Below the pieces are notes generated by a model. The model was not told the DNA's origin. It searched no databases and worked only from the letters and a program-made list of their open reading frames with translations. Below are positions 1 to 8,483 of a stretch of 64,000 nucleotides of DNA, in pieces. Position 1 is the stretch's first letter, and each line of letters begins with the position of its first letter. Both the position numbers and the translations under genes were made by a program. The stretch comes from Promethearchaeota archaeon (GTDB lineage Archaea; Asgardarchaeota; Lokiarchaeia; Sigyniarchaeales; SOKP01), in the NCBI GenBank assembly GCA_019058365.1, contig JAHPZE010000008.1:89651-153650 (forward strand), read 5' to 3'.

Positions 1-1
1 T

Positions 2-67
2 CCAAAGAGCCCTCCTTGGGATCAAGTGAAACCTAATCCTAATTATTCATTGCAGTATTTTTCCTAG
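2..67 (+). pseudogene. Sirtuin (Sir2) gene fragment, 3' remnant
   Basis: Reading from base 2 gives about 21 codons (PKSPP, then WDQVKPNPN) before TAG at 65-67. The stretch WDQVKPNPN is identical to residues 63-71 of the intact sirtuin encoded at 3224-3991. At DNA level bases 17-43 match 3410-3436 with one mismatch in 27. After that the similarity stops: the intact protein continues HHAIVEL, this one YSLQYFS and stop. It is therefore the end of a truncated or decayed second sirtuin copy that continues beyond the left edge of the window. Whether the upstream part is intact cannot be seen. A chance match is unlikely given both protein and DNA identity. Confidence 0.7.
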
Positions 68-226
68 TTCTCATATTTCTAAAAGAAACTAAAGGTGTAG
101 ATTTAAGTAAGATTGAATAGTTAATTTATATCTAATAATAAAAATAATTCTTTTGAAGAAACAAATTTATTTATAATACCATTTCATTAAATTATTTTAG
201 ATTTTTAAGTTCAATAATGATAATTA

Positions 227-826
227 ATGTATCGGTTTAAAGTGATATTAGCTGGAGATAAAAATGTAGGAAAGAGTTCTCTTATTTCTCGCTTTTGTGA
301 TAATAATTTTGATGAACGTATAAAAGAAACTATAGGTGTTGCATTTAAAAGAAAAAAAGTTATTGTAATGGATAACAACAGTGAAGTTGCTTTAGATTTA
401 AATATATGGGATTTTGGAGGAGAGGAAAAATATCGTACATTATTTCCTCCGTATGCTAATGGTGCAGCTGCAGCATTGATTTTATTTGATACTACAAATG
501 AAAAATCTCTAGATGGTATAGCAAATTGGGTAAAAATTATCGAAGACAATTCTATGCCAAATGTGGTAAAATTATTAATTGCCACTAAAATCGATTTAAA
601 GGAAAAAAGAGAAGTATCTATAAAAAAAGCAATGGAATATTGTAATAATTATGATTGGTGCAAGGAAATTGTTAAAACTTCATCAAAATCGGGAGAAAAT
701 GTTGAAGAAACATTCTTAACCGTTGCTAAGAATTTATTGAAAAGAAATTTGCAGAAATGTGAAGCTTGTGGGGCATTTTTTAGCATAAAATTGAAATTCT
801 GTACTATTTGCGGCAAAAAAAATTAA
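227..826 (+). CDS. Ras/Rab-like small GTPase with C-terminal zinc ribbon
   Basis: A 199-residue GTPase of the Ras superfamily. The P-loop GDKNVGKSS lies at residues 10-18, the switch-I Thr in TIGVAF at 35-40, the G3 box WDFGGEE at 61-67, the G4 box TKID at 120-123 (usually NKxD) and the G5 box TSSKSG at 151-156. The residue matching Ras Gln61 is Glu here, so intrinsic hydrolysis may be altered. After the G domain comes a CxxC...CxxC zinc ribbon (C178, C181, C192, C195) in place of a prenylated tail, so membrane attachment would not be by C-terminal lipid. Asgard archaea encode many such GTPases; partners may be roadblock or longin proteins like those elsewhere in this window. The cellular role is unknown. 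Start is ATG at 227. Confidence 0.9.
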   Translation: MYRFKVILAGDKNVGKSSLISRFCDNNFDERIKETIGVAFKRKKVIVMDNNSEVALDLNIWDFGGEEKYRTLFPPYANGAAAALILFDTTNEKSLDGIANWVKIIEDNSMPNVVKLLIATKIDLKEKREVSIKKAMEYCNNYDWCKEIVKTSSKSGENVEETFLTVAKNLLKRNLQKCEACGAFFSIKLKFCTICGKKN

Positions 827-852
827 ATGGATGTAAGTCCTATTTAAAAATT

Positions 853-1659
853 TTATAAATCTTCTTCTTCTCTATTATAAAGAGAAGGGGGTATTTTTAC
901 TTTTTCTAAGGGTCTAGTTTTAATCCTATCAATAAAAGTTTCTAGTTCCATTTTAGCATTAGTTATAGAAGATTCTATTTCCTTATTTACTAATTCTTCT
1001 CCAATGAGATAATTTCCATGACCTGGATAAAAACTATCTATTTTAAGAGTATTTAATATTTGAAGCGAATTGATATACTCTGAAATTGAACCGGATTCAT
1101 AAATATTCGTAATTCTTCCTTTAAATAATGTATCTCCTGAAAATAAATAATGTTTAAATGGTTCATAAAGACATATACATCCAGATGTATGGCCTGGTGT
1201 TTCAATTACTTTTAATATGGTATTTCCTAAATCTATTATATTTCTATCTTCAAACCAAATGTTTATAGTTAAATTTGTTAAATCTACTCCCCATTTCTTT
1301 CCTTTAGTTATCAACTCATCACTATACTGGATTTTTACTGCTGCCCACCTATGTGCTGCTGTAATACAGTGAAAGTAGGCGTTTGAACTGATATGATCAA
1401 AATGTTCATGTGTATTGATAACAAGATTAATTTCTTCTAATTTTAAACCTATTTCTGTAGTAAGTAAATAATTAAAACTATTGAATTTTGTAATAATACC
1501 AGTGTCTATAAGTACATTTAATTCATCACCTACTATTAAATAAACATGACAACCAGGTCCTGCAGAGTAAAATTGGTAAACATTAGGAGTTAAATGGTTT
1601 AATATATATCCTGATTTACCATATAAATCATCTTCTTTGATTAAATGAGGTTTAAACAT
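853..1659 (-). CDS. Metallo-beta-lactamase-fold hydrolase
   Basis: A 268-residue MBL-fold protein. The metal motif HxHxDH is H84-E-H86-F-D88-H89. Further ligands are H157 in the PGHTSG motif, D176 in FSGDTLF and H214 in YPGHG, so both metal sites look intact. The order is that of glyoxalase II/MBL-fold thioesterase or lactonase-type hydrolases. The N-terminal region (AGPGCHVYLI) and DTGI strand are typical of the fold. There is no signal peptide, so it should be cytoplasmic. It is convergent with the upstream GTPase gene and stands alone, so context does not reveal the substrate. Hydroxyacylglutathione hydrolase-like or quorum-lactonase-like activity are both possible, but neither is shown by the sequence. 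Confidence 0.85.
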   Translation of the reverse strand: MFKPHLIKEDDLYGKSGYILNHLTPNVYQFYSAGPGCHVYLIVGDELNVLIDTGIITKFNSFNYLLTTEIGLKLEEINLVINTHEHFDHISSNAYFHCITAAHRWAAVKIQYSDELITKGKKWGVDLTNLTINIWFEDRNIIDLGNTILKVIETPGHTSGCICLYEPFKHYLFSGDTLFKGRITNIYESGSISEYINSLQILNTLKIDSFYPGHGNYLIGEELVNKEIESSITNAKMELETFIDRIKTRPLEKVKIPPSLYNREEEDL

Positions 1660-1850
1660 ATTTTTTTAACCTATTAATTGTAGATTTCAATTTATTTCAT
1701 TTTTTATTTAAATAACTAATGAAAAGAGTTAAAAAAAGTTTAGATAAAAATACAATTTTCAATCTACAATTTGTCAACATAATTTTAAATAAAATGTAAA
1801 ATATTTTCTTTTACTTAAAATTATAATTCCTATAACCCCCTTAATTAAAA

Positions 1851-1857
1851 AGGAGGG
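1851..1857 (+). promoter_or_regulatory. Strong Shine-Dalgarno for the 3-hydroxyacyl-CoA dehydrogenase
   Basis: The sequence AGGAGGG lies 9 bases before ATG at 1867. It is the strongest Shine-Dalgarno seen in the window. Most monocistronic genes here have weak or no ribosome binding sites. It supports the chosen start. Confidence 0.75.
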
Positions 1858-1866
1858 CAAAATAAA

Positions 1867-3069
1867 ATGGTTGATATAAGTGATATTAGAAATATTGCAG
1901 TTATTGGAGCAGGTGTACAAGGACATAAAATAGCTCAAGTTGCTTTGATGGCTGGGTTTGATAAGGTTATTCTTAATAGTAGAACAATGCAATCGATTGA
2001 AAGAGCAGTAGATCAGATAATTAATAGTAAATCTGTAGGTTTAAAATTACTTGAATCTAAGGGGCTTTTGAAAGAAGATCAAACTACTGAAATCCTAATG
2101 AGTAAATTGGTTAAAGAAACTGACTTAAAGAAAGCAGTACAAGATGCAGATTTTGTAATTGAAGCTGTACCAGAAATTTTAAAATTAAAACAAGAGATTT
2201 TTAAAAAAATGGGAGAATTTTCACCAGATGAAACAATCTTAGTTTCTGATACATCAACAATGAGTATTACAAAAATAGGAGAATCCTCCGGAAGACCCGA
2301 GAGAGTAATGGGGATGCATTTTTTTAGCCCAATGGGAAGCACACTAATTGAGATTACAAGAGGAGCCGAAACATCTGATAAAACTATGGATATCGGATAT
2401 AATATTGCTAAAAGATTACCTTGTGAAATGGGAGAAAGAATGGTTATTAGACTTGAAAAAGAGTCACCTGGATTTGTAGTAAATAGAGTGATAGGTACTG
2501 GAGAAGTATATTTCAAATGGGTTATTGAACAAGCTACTAAGCGGGGGATTCCTTATGAGCAGGTTGATGCTGATGTCATTAAATTGATGCCTATGGGTTG
2601 TTGTTTAATGTGTGATATCATGGGTATAGATACAGTCTATAATTCAATGAAATATTTTGCTTCAACTTTATCATCTGATTTTGCACCTAGTCCTGTTTTT
2701 AAAAATTTAATTGAACAAGGGTGTAAAGGAAAGAAATCTGGTAAAGGATTTTATGACTGGTCCAAAGGTAAACCAATAATAAATAGAAAGAAAAAAGCTG
2801 GTCTCATGGATGTTAAAATAGTTGCAGCAATACATTTAAATGAAGGATGCAAGCTTCTTGAAGAAGGAATTGTAGATAATTATGAAATCATTGACGATGC
2901 AGTCTCTGCTGGATATCATATCCCAGGTCCGTTCAAAGTAGGAAAAAGATGGTATAAAAGGCTTTCAAAACTATTAGAATCATTCGCTGAAAAAGCTAAT
3001 TTAGAATATCTTAAACCTTGTGATCTAATGAAATCTGGAGAATTTCGTAAGATGAGTAGATCCAGCTAA
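1867..3069 (+). CDS. 3-hydroxyacyl-CoA dehydrogenase
   Basis: A 400-residue NAD-dependent dehydrogenase of beta-oxidation type, oxidising (S)-3-hydroxyacyl-CoA to 3-ketoacyl-CoA. The N-terminal Rossmann domain (about 1-190) has the dinucleotide motif GAGVQG at 14-19. The catalytic pair is H151 in GMHFFSP and E162. PGFVVNRV near 200 starts the helical C-terminal domain, whose usual end motif GKGFYDW is present. About 100 more residues form a second helical repeat, so the protein is a bit longer than bacterial FadB-like single units and closer to two-repeat forms. No hydratase domain is fused. It starts after a strong Shine-Dalgarno. It may serve fatty-acid or butyrate-type CoA metabolism. No other beta-oxidation gene is adjacent. 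Confidence 0.9.
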   Translation: MVDISDIRNIAVIGAGVQGHKIAQVALMAGFDKVILNSRTMQSIERAVDQIINSKSVGLKLLESKGLLKEDQTTEILMSKLVKETDLKKAVQDADFVIEAVPEILKLKQEIFKKMGEFSPDETILVSDTSTMSITKIGESSGRPERVMGMHFFSPMGSTLIEITRGAETSDKTMDIGYNIAKRLPCEMGERMVIRLEKESPGFVVNRVIGTGEVYFKWVIEQATKRGIPYEQVDADVIKLMPMGCCLMCDIMGIDTVYNSMKYFASTLSSDFAPSPVFKNLIEQGCKGKKSGKGFYDWSKGKPIINRKKKAGLMDVKIVAAIHLNEGCKLLEEGIVDNYEIIDDAVSAGYHIPGPFKVGKRWYKRLSKLLESFAEKANLEYLKPCDLMKSGEFRKMSRSS

Positions 3070-3223
3070 AAAGAATTATTGTTTAATATTTAAAAATGAA
3101 AATTAATAATTCAGTATCTGTGTTATTTTATCATAATTCCGCTCTCTTTAGTAGAGAATAAAGTATGAATTTAAGTGATATTGAATAAATATTATAAAAA
3201 TCTTTTTAAACTCTATTTTTTTT

Positions 3224-3991
3224 ATGTTTTTTATGAATTTTGAAGAAAAAATTGATTTAGCTGCTAAATGGATAGCTGAATCAGAGCGATTGGTGGTCTT
3301 TACTGGTGCTGGAATTTCTACTGATAGTGGATTACCAGATTATAGAGGCCCAGATGGCGTTTGGACTCGTCGTGATAAGGGATTACCACCCCCTAAGTCA
3401 AAAGTTGCATGGGATCAAGTGAAACCGAATCCTAATCATCATGCAATTGTAGAGTTAATGAAAATGGGAAAGCTTAATTATCTAATTTCCCAAAATGTAG
3501 ATGGATTACATGCTAAATCAGGGATTCCTTTTGATATATTAGCCGAACTTCATGGGAATCAATTTTTCATGAAATGTTTATCATGTAATAAAAAAATGTT
3601 ATTCGAAGAAGCTAGTTGGGACAAAGATGTATGGGGTCCAGGATATAGAACACATCCAGTTCGAGAAGGTCAGCCAAAATGCCCCTTCTGTGAAGGAAGA
3701 ATAATTTCGAGTATTGTTAATTTCGGTGATCCATTACCATATGACGAACTCGAAGAATCGATACAACGATCTCAAAATTCTGATGTGTTTTTTGTAATTG
3801 GGTCATCCTTAGTAGTTACACCTGCAGCAAATATGCCAGGGATTGCAAAACAAAATGGTGCTAAACTGATTCTTTTAAATAAAGGTGATACTCCTTATGA
3901 TCACGCAGCAGATATAAGGTTTGATAACTTAATTGAAGAAGTACTCCCACCAATAATGGAAAAGGTAAAAGAAATAGTAAATAAAAATTAA
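3224..3991 (+). CDS. Sirtuin, NAD-dependent protein deacylase
   Basis: A 255-residue Sir2-family enzyme, which uses NAD+ to remove acyl groups from lysine and makes nicotinamide. GAGIS (28-32) and the GLPDYRGPDG segment form the NAD pocket. QNVDGLH (90-96) and the catalytic His (H110 in ELHGN) are intact. The zinc-binding cysteines are C118, C121, C153 and C156. NFGDPLP and IGSSLVVTPA complete the family pattern. The start is taken as ATG 3224; ATG 3233 is equally possible and gives MNFEEK. An AT-rich TATA-like stretch near 3190 suggests a short leader. A fragment of a second sirtuin copy lies at the left end of the window. Confidence 0.93.
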   Translation: MFFMNFEEKIDLAAKWIAESERLVVFTGAGISTDSGLPDYRGPDGVWTRRDKGLPPPKSKVAWDQVKPNPNHHAIVELMKMGKLNYLISQNVDGLHAKSGIPFDILAELHGNQFFMKCLSCNKKMLFEEASWDKDVWGPGYRTHPVREGQPKCPFCEGRIISSIVNFGDPLPYDELEESIQRSQNSDVFFVIGSSLVVTPAANMPGIAKQNGAKLILLNKGDTPYDHAADIRFDNLIEEVLPPIMEKVKEIVNKN

Positions 3992-4042
3992 TAATTTATT
4001 GCTCTGTTTTATTTTTTTTTATTATATGATGTGATATTTTCA

Positions 4043-4180
4043 ATGAGAACAATAGATGAAAGTCAGATAAAAAAGATAAAAGAATTTATTTTTAAAAATG
4101 GTAGACTCCTTGAAAGAAAATTATTTTCATCAAATGAATCCAAATGTAAAGAGTTCGTATGCTTTTTTAAAAGAATATAA
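4043..4180 (+). pseudogene. Short gene remnant, possibly N-terminus of a prenyltransferase/terpene-cyclase-like protein
   Basis: ATG at 4043 opens 45 codons ending in TAA at 4180. The peptide contains FIFKNGRLLERKLF. This resembles, from memory, the start of bacterial and archaeal alpha/alpha-toroid proteins annotated as prenyltransferase-like, which begin with a GRxLERxLF helix and then continue for 250 or more residues with QNxDGGFG repeats. None of those follow here. It is therefore more likely a truncated remnant than a functional small gene. The match is by memory of motif only and could be wrong. It sits in a 600-base stretch with other scraps and a tandem repeat. Confidence 0.35.
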
Positions 4181-4209
4181 TGTTGAACTGTTTGACGGGC
4201 GGATTAGTT

Positions 4210-4273
4210 AAAGAAATCCTAATATCCAAAGAAGTAAAGAAATCCTAATATCCAAAGAAGTAAAGAAATCCTA
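4210..4273. repeat. 26-bp tandem repeat, about 2.5 copies
   Basis: Two perfect 26-bp units (4210-4235 and 4236-4261), each starting AAAGAAATCC and ending AAAGAAGT, are followed by a 12-base partial copy (4262-4273). The array lies just beyond the stop codon of the reverse-strand membrane protein gene. It could be a replication-slippage product or lie within that gene's transcript end. No coding role is seen. Confidence 0.85.
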
Positions 4274-4286
4274 AACCTTAATCTAC

Positions 4287-4610
4287 TCATTTCAATACTC
4301 CTATCCATTTTAAAAATCTGAAAACAAGAATTCCAATTAGTATAATACATATCAGAATATCTGTAATTGTTAACAAATCGGTGCTTGCTAGTAAAAATAT
4401 TCCTAATAACCATCCAATGATATAAGAAGTTGCCCAGTGAGGCATTTCTAGAATAAGAATTATTATGCCAACTATGCTTGATATATCAAAGATCCAAATG
4501 AAATCTCTTAAATCTGTACTGGCAAAAATGGATATAATTATTGGAGGTATTATTCCCACAACTATTTCCGAGATAGCTGCATCAGCACTTTCATCAAACT
4601 TACTAGACAT
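4287..4610 (-). CDS. Small integral membrane protein
   Basis: A 107-residue protein with a short soluble N-terminus (about 12 residues) and three hydrophobic segments: roughly 14-31 (VVGIIPPIIISIF), 38-55 (WIFDISSIVGIIILIL), and a long stretch 62-100 that probably forms one or two helices. Proline and glycine positions in the helices suggest a real membrane protein and not a chance hydrophobic reading. I recognise no family. The upstream side carries an AT-rich TATA-like sequence that coincides with the 47-bp direct repeat copy at 4646-4692. The same repeat occurs at 10021-10067 with no gene attached. Confidence 0.6.
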   Translation of the reverse strand: MSSKFDESADAAISEIVVGIIPPIIISIFASTDLRDFIWIFDISSIVGIIILILEMPHWATSYIIGWLLGIFLLASTDLLTITDILICIILIGILVFRFLKWIGVLK

Positions 4611-4645
4611 GATTATGAAACACTCTTTAAATTTTATAAAACTGG

Positions 4646-4692
4646 GATTTTGATAATAATATAAGAAATAGAAGATATTAATGTTATTGAAG
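4646..4692. repeat. 47-bp direct repeat, left copy
   Basis: The 47 bases here recur at 10021-10067 in the same orientation with a single difference (46/47). The copy starts GATTTTGATAATAA and ends ATGTTATTGAAG. On the reverse strand it lies 36-82 bases before the ATG of the membrane protein gene and contains that gene's likely TATA element. It is therefore probably the original location, and the right-hand copy the duplicate. Confidence 0.9.
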
Positions 4693-4732
4693 TGGAAATG
4701 GATTTAAAACTACATAAAAAAGAGAAAAAATC

Positions 4733-4930
4733 ATGAAGCAAAAATTAAACACACTTGATTTAGAATTTTTATTTACATATTATGACGATCTCAGAAGTGA
4801 TCATTTTGAAGCAAGAACAAAATTTAAGAAATTCATATTATCTCTTAGGATCAAACACTTGAAGAAGATCATAGATAAAGCTGTAAGTAAAGGAGAACCT
4901 CTTCCTTATTTATTTATAGTTTTTGTTTAA
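4733..4930 (+). CDS. Small hypothetical protein
   Basis: A 65-residue basic, helix-prone peptide rich in Lys and Leu, ending GEPLPYLFIVFV. I recognise no family. It begins at ATG 4733 after an A-rich stretch and without a clear ribosome binding site. It lies inside the segment bounded by the 47-bp direct repeats. The abrupt hydrophobic end suggests it may be the leading part of a truncated gene. Coding status is uncertain. Confidence 0.35.
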   Translation: MKQKLNTLDLEFLFTYYDDLRSDHFEARTKFKKFILSLRIKHLKKIIDKAVSKGEPLPYLFIVFV

Positions 4931-5034
4931 TTTTTAGATTAGATTTTAAAATAAAAAAAAATTTTAACTAAGTCATATTTATATATAAAAATGATTTTCC
5001 AGATGCATGAGTTTCGTGCAATAATCCCAACCCT

Positions 5035-7455
5035 GTGTTTGACATGAGCGAAGAAAAACTAGCAATACATAAAAGAAAAGTAGAAGCGATCTCTGAAATG
5101 GTTAGAAATGCGTACGATAACGCGAAGCCGGGGGAATATTTCTCTCTAAAAAAGGCGAGCGTTTCCCACATGGCTCCACAGCCGGATAATCCGATCTATA
5201 GTGACAAGCCGATAGACGTGAAGTCACTTACAGACATTATTGAGATAAACACGGATACAAGGACGTGTATTGCAGAAGCAGGGGTTACTTTTGTTAGGCT
5301 TGCAAGAGAAACCTTAAAGTATGGGCTCGTACCGCAATGTGTTTCCGAGCTCAAGGGAATCACGATAGGCGGGGTAGTAGCAGGATGTTCAGTTGAATCC
5401 ATGTCTTTCAAGTATGGGGGATTTTTCGATTCCTGTGAAGAAATAGAGATTGTGACAGGAACAGGTGACATAATGTTATGCACGAAAAGTGATAACCATG
5501 AAATATTCGAGATGCTGCACGGGAGTTTCGGCACGATTGCAATCATCACGCTCCTGAAGTTCAGACTCGTTCCAGCAAAAGAGTGCGTCCGCATCGATTA
5601 CATCCGTTACGAAACTTTTAGTGAATACATGGAAGCTATCAAGCAACACTACGAAAAGCAGGATATAGAAATGATGGACGGGCTTATCTTCTCCGAGAAT
5701 ATGAACGTACTCTGCGTTGCCAGCTTCGTTGATGAGGAGGAAGCTCCTTACAAGAGTAAATATTTCTACGATATTTATTACAAAAGTGCGATGAAAAAAA
5801 AACGAGACTTCCTCTTCACCATAGATTATTTTTTCAGGTATGATGCAGATTGCCACTGGTCGATACGGAATGTTGCTGGAGGAATTTTTGAGAATAAAGT
5901 AGTCCGGTGGTTAGTAGGGCCCTTTATACTTGGATCGACAAATATTCTTAAGATCAGCGAACGATTGCCATTTTTAACTAAGAATGGGGGAGAACCGGAT
6001 GTGATTGTTGATGTCTTCATACCAATCACTCACGCGGAAGAATTTTTCAATTGGTACCTGGAGTTATTTGATTACTTCCCGGTTTGGATCGTCCCTTACC
6101 GCATGCAAAAAAACAAACTAGATGGGTACAAGTTCTACCCATGGATCAATCAAGACATGGTCGCTCCCATCGAGGATGAACTATTCATAGATTTTGCCAT
6201 CTACGGGTTCGAGCAAAAAAGAAAGGGATTTAACTTCTATAAAGCGCTAGAAGAAAAGGTTCATGAGCTCAGGGGAATGAAAACCCTGATAACTCACAAT
6301 TTCTACGAGGAAGACTTGTTCTGGAAGGTATATAACAAGAAATTATACGATAAAGTGAAAGAACGAACGGATCCCAAGAACCTATTTCGAAACTTGTACG
6401 AAAAGACGAATTATAAGAAAAAGACTGAAAAGACGAAAAGACTGAAGGTAGGTATACCACGTTCCCTGTATTTCTACAAGTATTTTCCATTATGGGAAGG
6501 AATGCTTACAAGTCTTGGTTGCGAAGTTATTGTGAGTCCAGAAACAAACAAAGAAATTCTTACCAACGGATCTAATCAATCTGCAACCGATTTATGCATT
6601 CCAATGAAGATTCATTATGGCCATGTGAATTATTTATCGACAAATCACCCCGATCTAGATTTTATATTTGCTCCAAGATTCATTAGTAATAGTAATGATC
6701 ATTATTATTGTCCGAAATTTCTGATCCTTCCAGATGTCACTCAACACTCAGCAGTTTCTAATATTCCCGTTATTGAATGGGTTTTTAATGCCAGGGAACA
6801 TTCAATGATGAAATCAGCAATAGATTTTGGAAAAACATTAGATAAATCAAAAGAAGAATCAAAACTTGCGTATGAGAATGGATATAAAAAACTTGAAGAA
6901 TTCCATAAGTTGATTGAAGATGGAATTCTTGTTCCTGATGCACTTTACAAAATGTATCCTTTTGAAAAATATCCAAATTATAAGTTTAAGAAAAGATTTC
7001 GACCTAAACTTAACAAAGATTATGAAAATTATCCACTTAAATTAATGGTTCTTGGCCATCCATACAATACTTATGAACCAATTATTAATCATGGATTAAT
7101 GGATATTCTCAAATCCAATTTTGTTGATGTTGTAAGTGTTGAAAATGCTCCAAAGGAAATCTTCTCAAGAAGAGTTGAAATTGATGATAATCTTGAAAAT
7201 TTCTGGGATAATGAAGATGAATTGATGCAATTATCTGATTATGTTATCCATAATGAAGAGATTGATGGGGGTATTTTCTTGATTTCTTTTGCATGTGGTC
7301 CTGATTCTTTAATTCAAGAATTGGTAATGCAGGATTTTGACATGAAAGATAAGCCTTATATTGATCTCACATTAGATGAACACACTGGAGAATCTCAAAT
7401 AATCACAAGAGTAGAATCTTTTGTCGAAATGATAAGGAGGAAGAAATACAAATGA
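5035..7455 (+). CDS. FAD-linked oxidase domain fused to DUF2229 (dehydratase-activase-associated) domain
   Basis: An 806-residue fusion. Residues about 1-460 are a PCMH-type FAD-binding oxidoreductase resembling the DHCR24/alditol-oxidase group: the ELKGITIGG turn and HGSFGTIAIIT strand are typical of the FAD domain. From about residue 478, RLKVGIPRSLYF starts a DUF2229-type domain of the kind found in 2-hydroxyacyl-CoA dehydratase activase-related proteins, with TDLCIPMKIHYGH. The next two genes belong to that same system, with a 4-base overlap downstream. Base composition changes at about 6430-6540: sample lines before it are 38-50% GC, those after about 30%. Start is GTG 5035 or ATG 5044; a TATA-like TTTATATAT lies at about 4978. 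Substrate is unknown. Confidence 0.8.
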   Translation: MFDMSEEKLAIHKRKVEAISEMVRNAYDNAKPGEYFSLKKASVSHMAPQPDNPIYSDKPIDVKSLTDIIEINTDTRTCIAEAGVTFVRLARETLKYGLVPQCVSELKGITIGGVVAGCSVESMSFKYGGFFDSCEEIEIVTGTGDIMLCTKSDNHEIFEMLHGSFGTIAIITLLKFRLVPAKECVRIDYIRYETFSEYMEAIKQHYEKQDIEMMDGLIFSENMNVLCVASFVDEEEAPYKSKYFYDIYYKSAMKKKRDFLFTIDYFFRYDADCHWSIRNVAGGIFENKVVRWLVGPFILGSTNILKISERLPFLTKNGGEPDVIVDVFIPITHAEEFFNWYLELFDYFPVWIVPYRMQKNKLDGYKFYPWINQDMVAPIEDELFIDFAIYGFEQKRKGFNFYKALEEKVHELRGMKTLITHNFYEEDLFWKVYNKKLYDKVKERTDPKNLFRNLYEKTNYKKKTEKTKRLKVGIPRSLYFYKYFPLWEGMLTSLGCEVIVSPETNKEILTNGSNQSATDLCIPMKIHYGHVNYLSTNHPDLDFIFAPRFISNSNDHYYCPKFLILPDVTQHSAVSNIPVIEWVFNAREHSMMKSAIDFGKTLDKSKEESKLAYENGYKKLEEFHKLIEDGILVPDALYKMYPFEKYPNYKFKKRFRPKLNKDYENYPLKLMVLGHPYNTYEPIINHGLMDILKSNFVDVVSVENAPKEIFSRRVEIDDNLENFWDNEDELMQLSDYVIHNEEIDGGIFLISFACGPDSLIQELVMQDFDMKDKPYIDLTLDEHTGESQIITRVESFVEMIRRKKYK

Positions 7456-8483
7456 ATGAACCAGAATTTATCAAGAATCTTCTTTCAGATGATGTGGATG
7501 GCAAGTTATATTTAGGAATCGATGTCGGAAGTGTCTCCACGAAATGTGCAATAATTAATGAGAGAAGTGAATTATTGTATGCTACCTGGACCAGAAATGA
7601 TGGTTCTCCCATTGTTTCTACACAAGAAAATCTAAAATACATGGAAGAAGTCCTTCCCGATAACATCGAAAAAAGTATTTGTGGTGTGGGGACAACAGGT
7701 TCCGCTAGGTATTTAATAAAAGCTCTTATCGGTGCAGATGTAGCAAAACCTGAAATAATTGCTCATGCAATTGGAGCTTCAACTTATACCCCTGACGTGA
7801 GAACAATTCTTGAAATCGGGGGACAGGACAGCAAAGTTATATTGATGAAAAATGGCATCGTAACAGATTTTAACATGAACAGTGTTTGTGCTGCGGGAAC
7901 TGGCTCGTTTCTTGATCACCAAGCTATTCGGCTGAAGGTTCCAATTGAGGAATTTGGGGATTACGCTCTTCGGGCAGAAGAGGAGGTTTCAATTGCAGGA
8001 CGATGCACAGTTTTTGCCGAATCTGATATGATTAGTAAACAACAAGAAGGATATTCTAAAGAATCAATTATCAAGGGATTGTGTAAAGCTCTTGTTAGAA
8101 ACTACTTGAATAATGTTTGCAAAGGCAAGAAACTCTCCCCTCCTTTTGTATTTCAGGGGGGAGTTGCAGCAAATTCCGGAATAAAAAATGCTTTTGAAGA
8201 AGAATTGGGGTATGAAGTCATTATTCATGAAAATTTTTATGTAATGGGAGCATTTGGTTCAGCTATTTTGGCAAAGGAACATGTAAATGGACAAATATCT
8301 TCTTTTCATGGCCTAAAAGTTAGTGAAATGAACTTGGCTACAGGTTCATTTGTCTGTCCTGATTGTCCAAATAGATGTACAGTTAAATACATTGTCAGAG
8401 AAGAAGATAAAAGTAGAGTAACTGGAAGAGAAAAGGATGATAGGATATTTGCGCGATGGAATAGTAGGTGCGGTAAATGGTAA
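7452..8483 (+). CDS. 2-hydroxyacyl-CoA dehydratase-type activase (BadF/BadG/BcrA/HgdC family ATPase)
   Basis: A 343-residue ASKHA-fold ATPase. Such activases hydrolyse ATP to push one low-potential electron into a dehydratase or reductase iron-sulfur protein. The phosphate loop GIDVGSVSTK starts at residue 22, with GTTGSAR and EIGGQDSK following. The cluster cysteines are C146 (VCAAGTGSF) and C185 (GRCTVFAE), 39 residues apart, as I recall for the dimer-bridging [4Fe-4S] cluster of known activators. A C-terminal extension has four more cysteines (CPDCPNRC and RCGKW), which could bind metal or an electron donor. It overlaps the fusion gene by 4 bases and the next gene by 7, so all three are one operon. 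Confidence 0.9.
   Translation: MNEPEFIKNLLSDDVDGKLYLGIDVGSVSTKCAIINERSELLYATWTRNDGSPIVSTQENLKYMEEVLPDNIEKSICGVGTTGSARYLIKALIGADVAKPEIIAHAIGASTYTPDVRTILEIGGQDSKVILMKNGIVTDFNMNSVCAAGTGSFLDHQAIRLKVPIEEFGDYALRAEEEVSIAGRCTVFAESDMISKQQEGYSKESIIKGLCKALVRNYLNNVCKGKKLSPPFVFQGGVAANSGIKNAFEEELGYEVIIHENFYVMGAFGSAILAKEHVNGQISSFHGLKVSEMNLATGSFVCPDCPNRCTVKYIVREEDKSRVTGREKDDRIFARWNSRCGKW

Noticed and set aside
1774..1992. 72-codon reverse frame before the 3-hydroxyacyl-CoA dehydrogenase
   Set aside because: It runs antisense across the strong ribosome binding site and start of that gene, and its composition is not protein-like.
4465..4653. 62-codon + frame overlapping the reverse-strand membrane protein
   Set aside because: Shadow of the reverse-strand frame, which has a clear membrane-protein composition.
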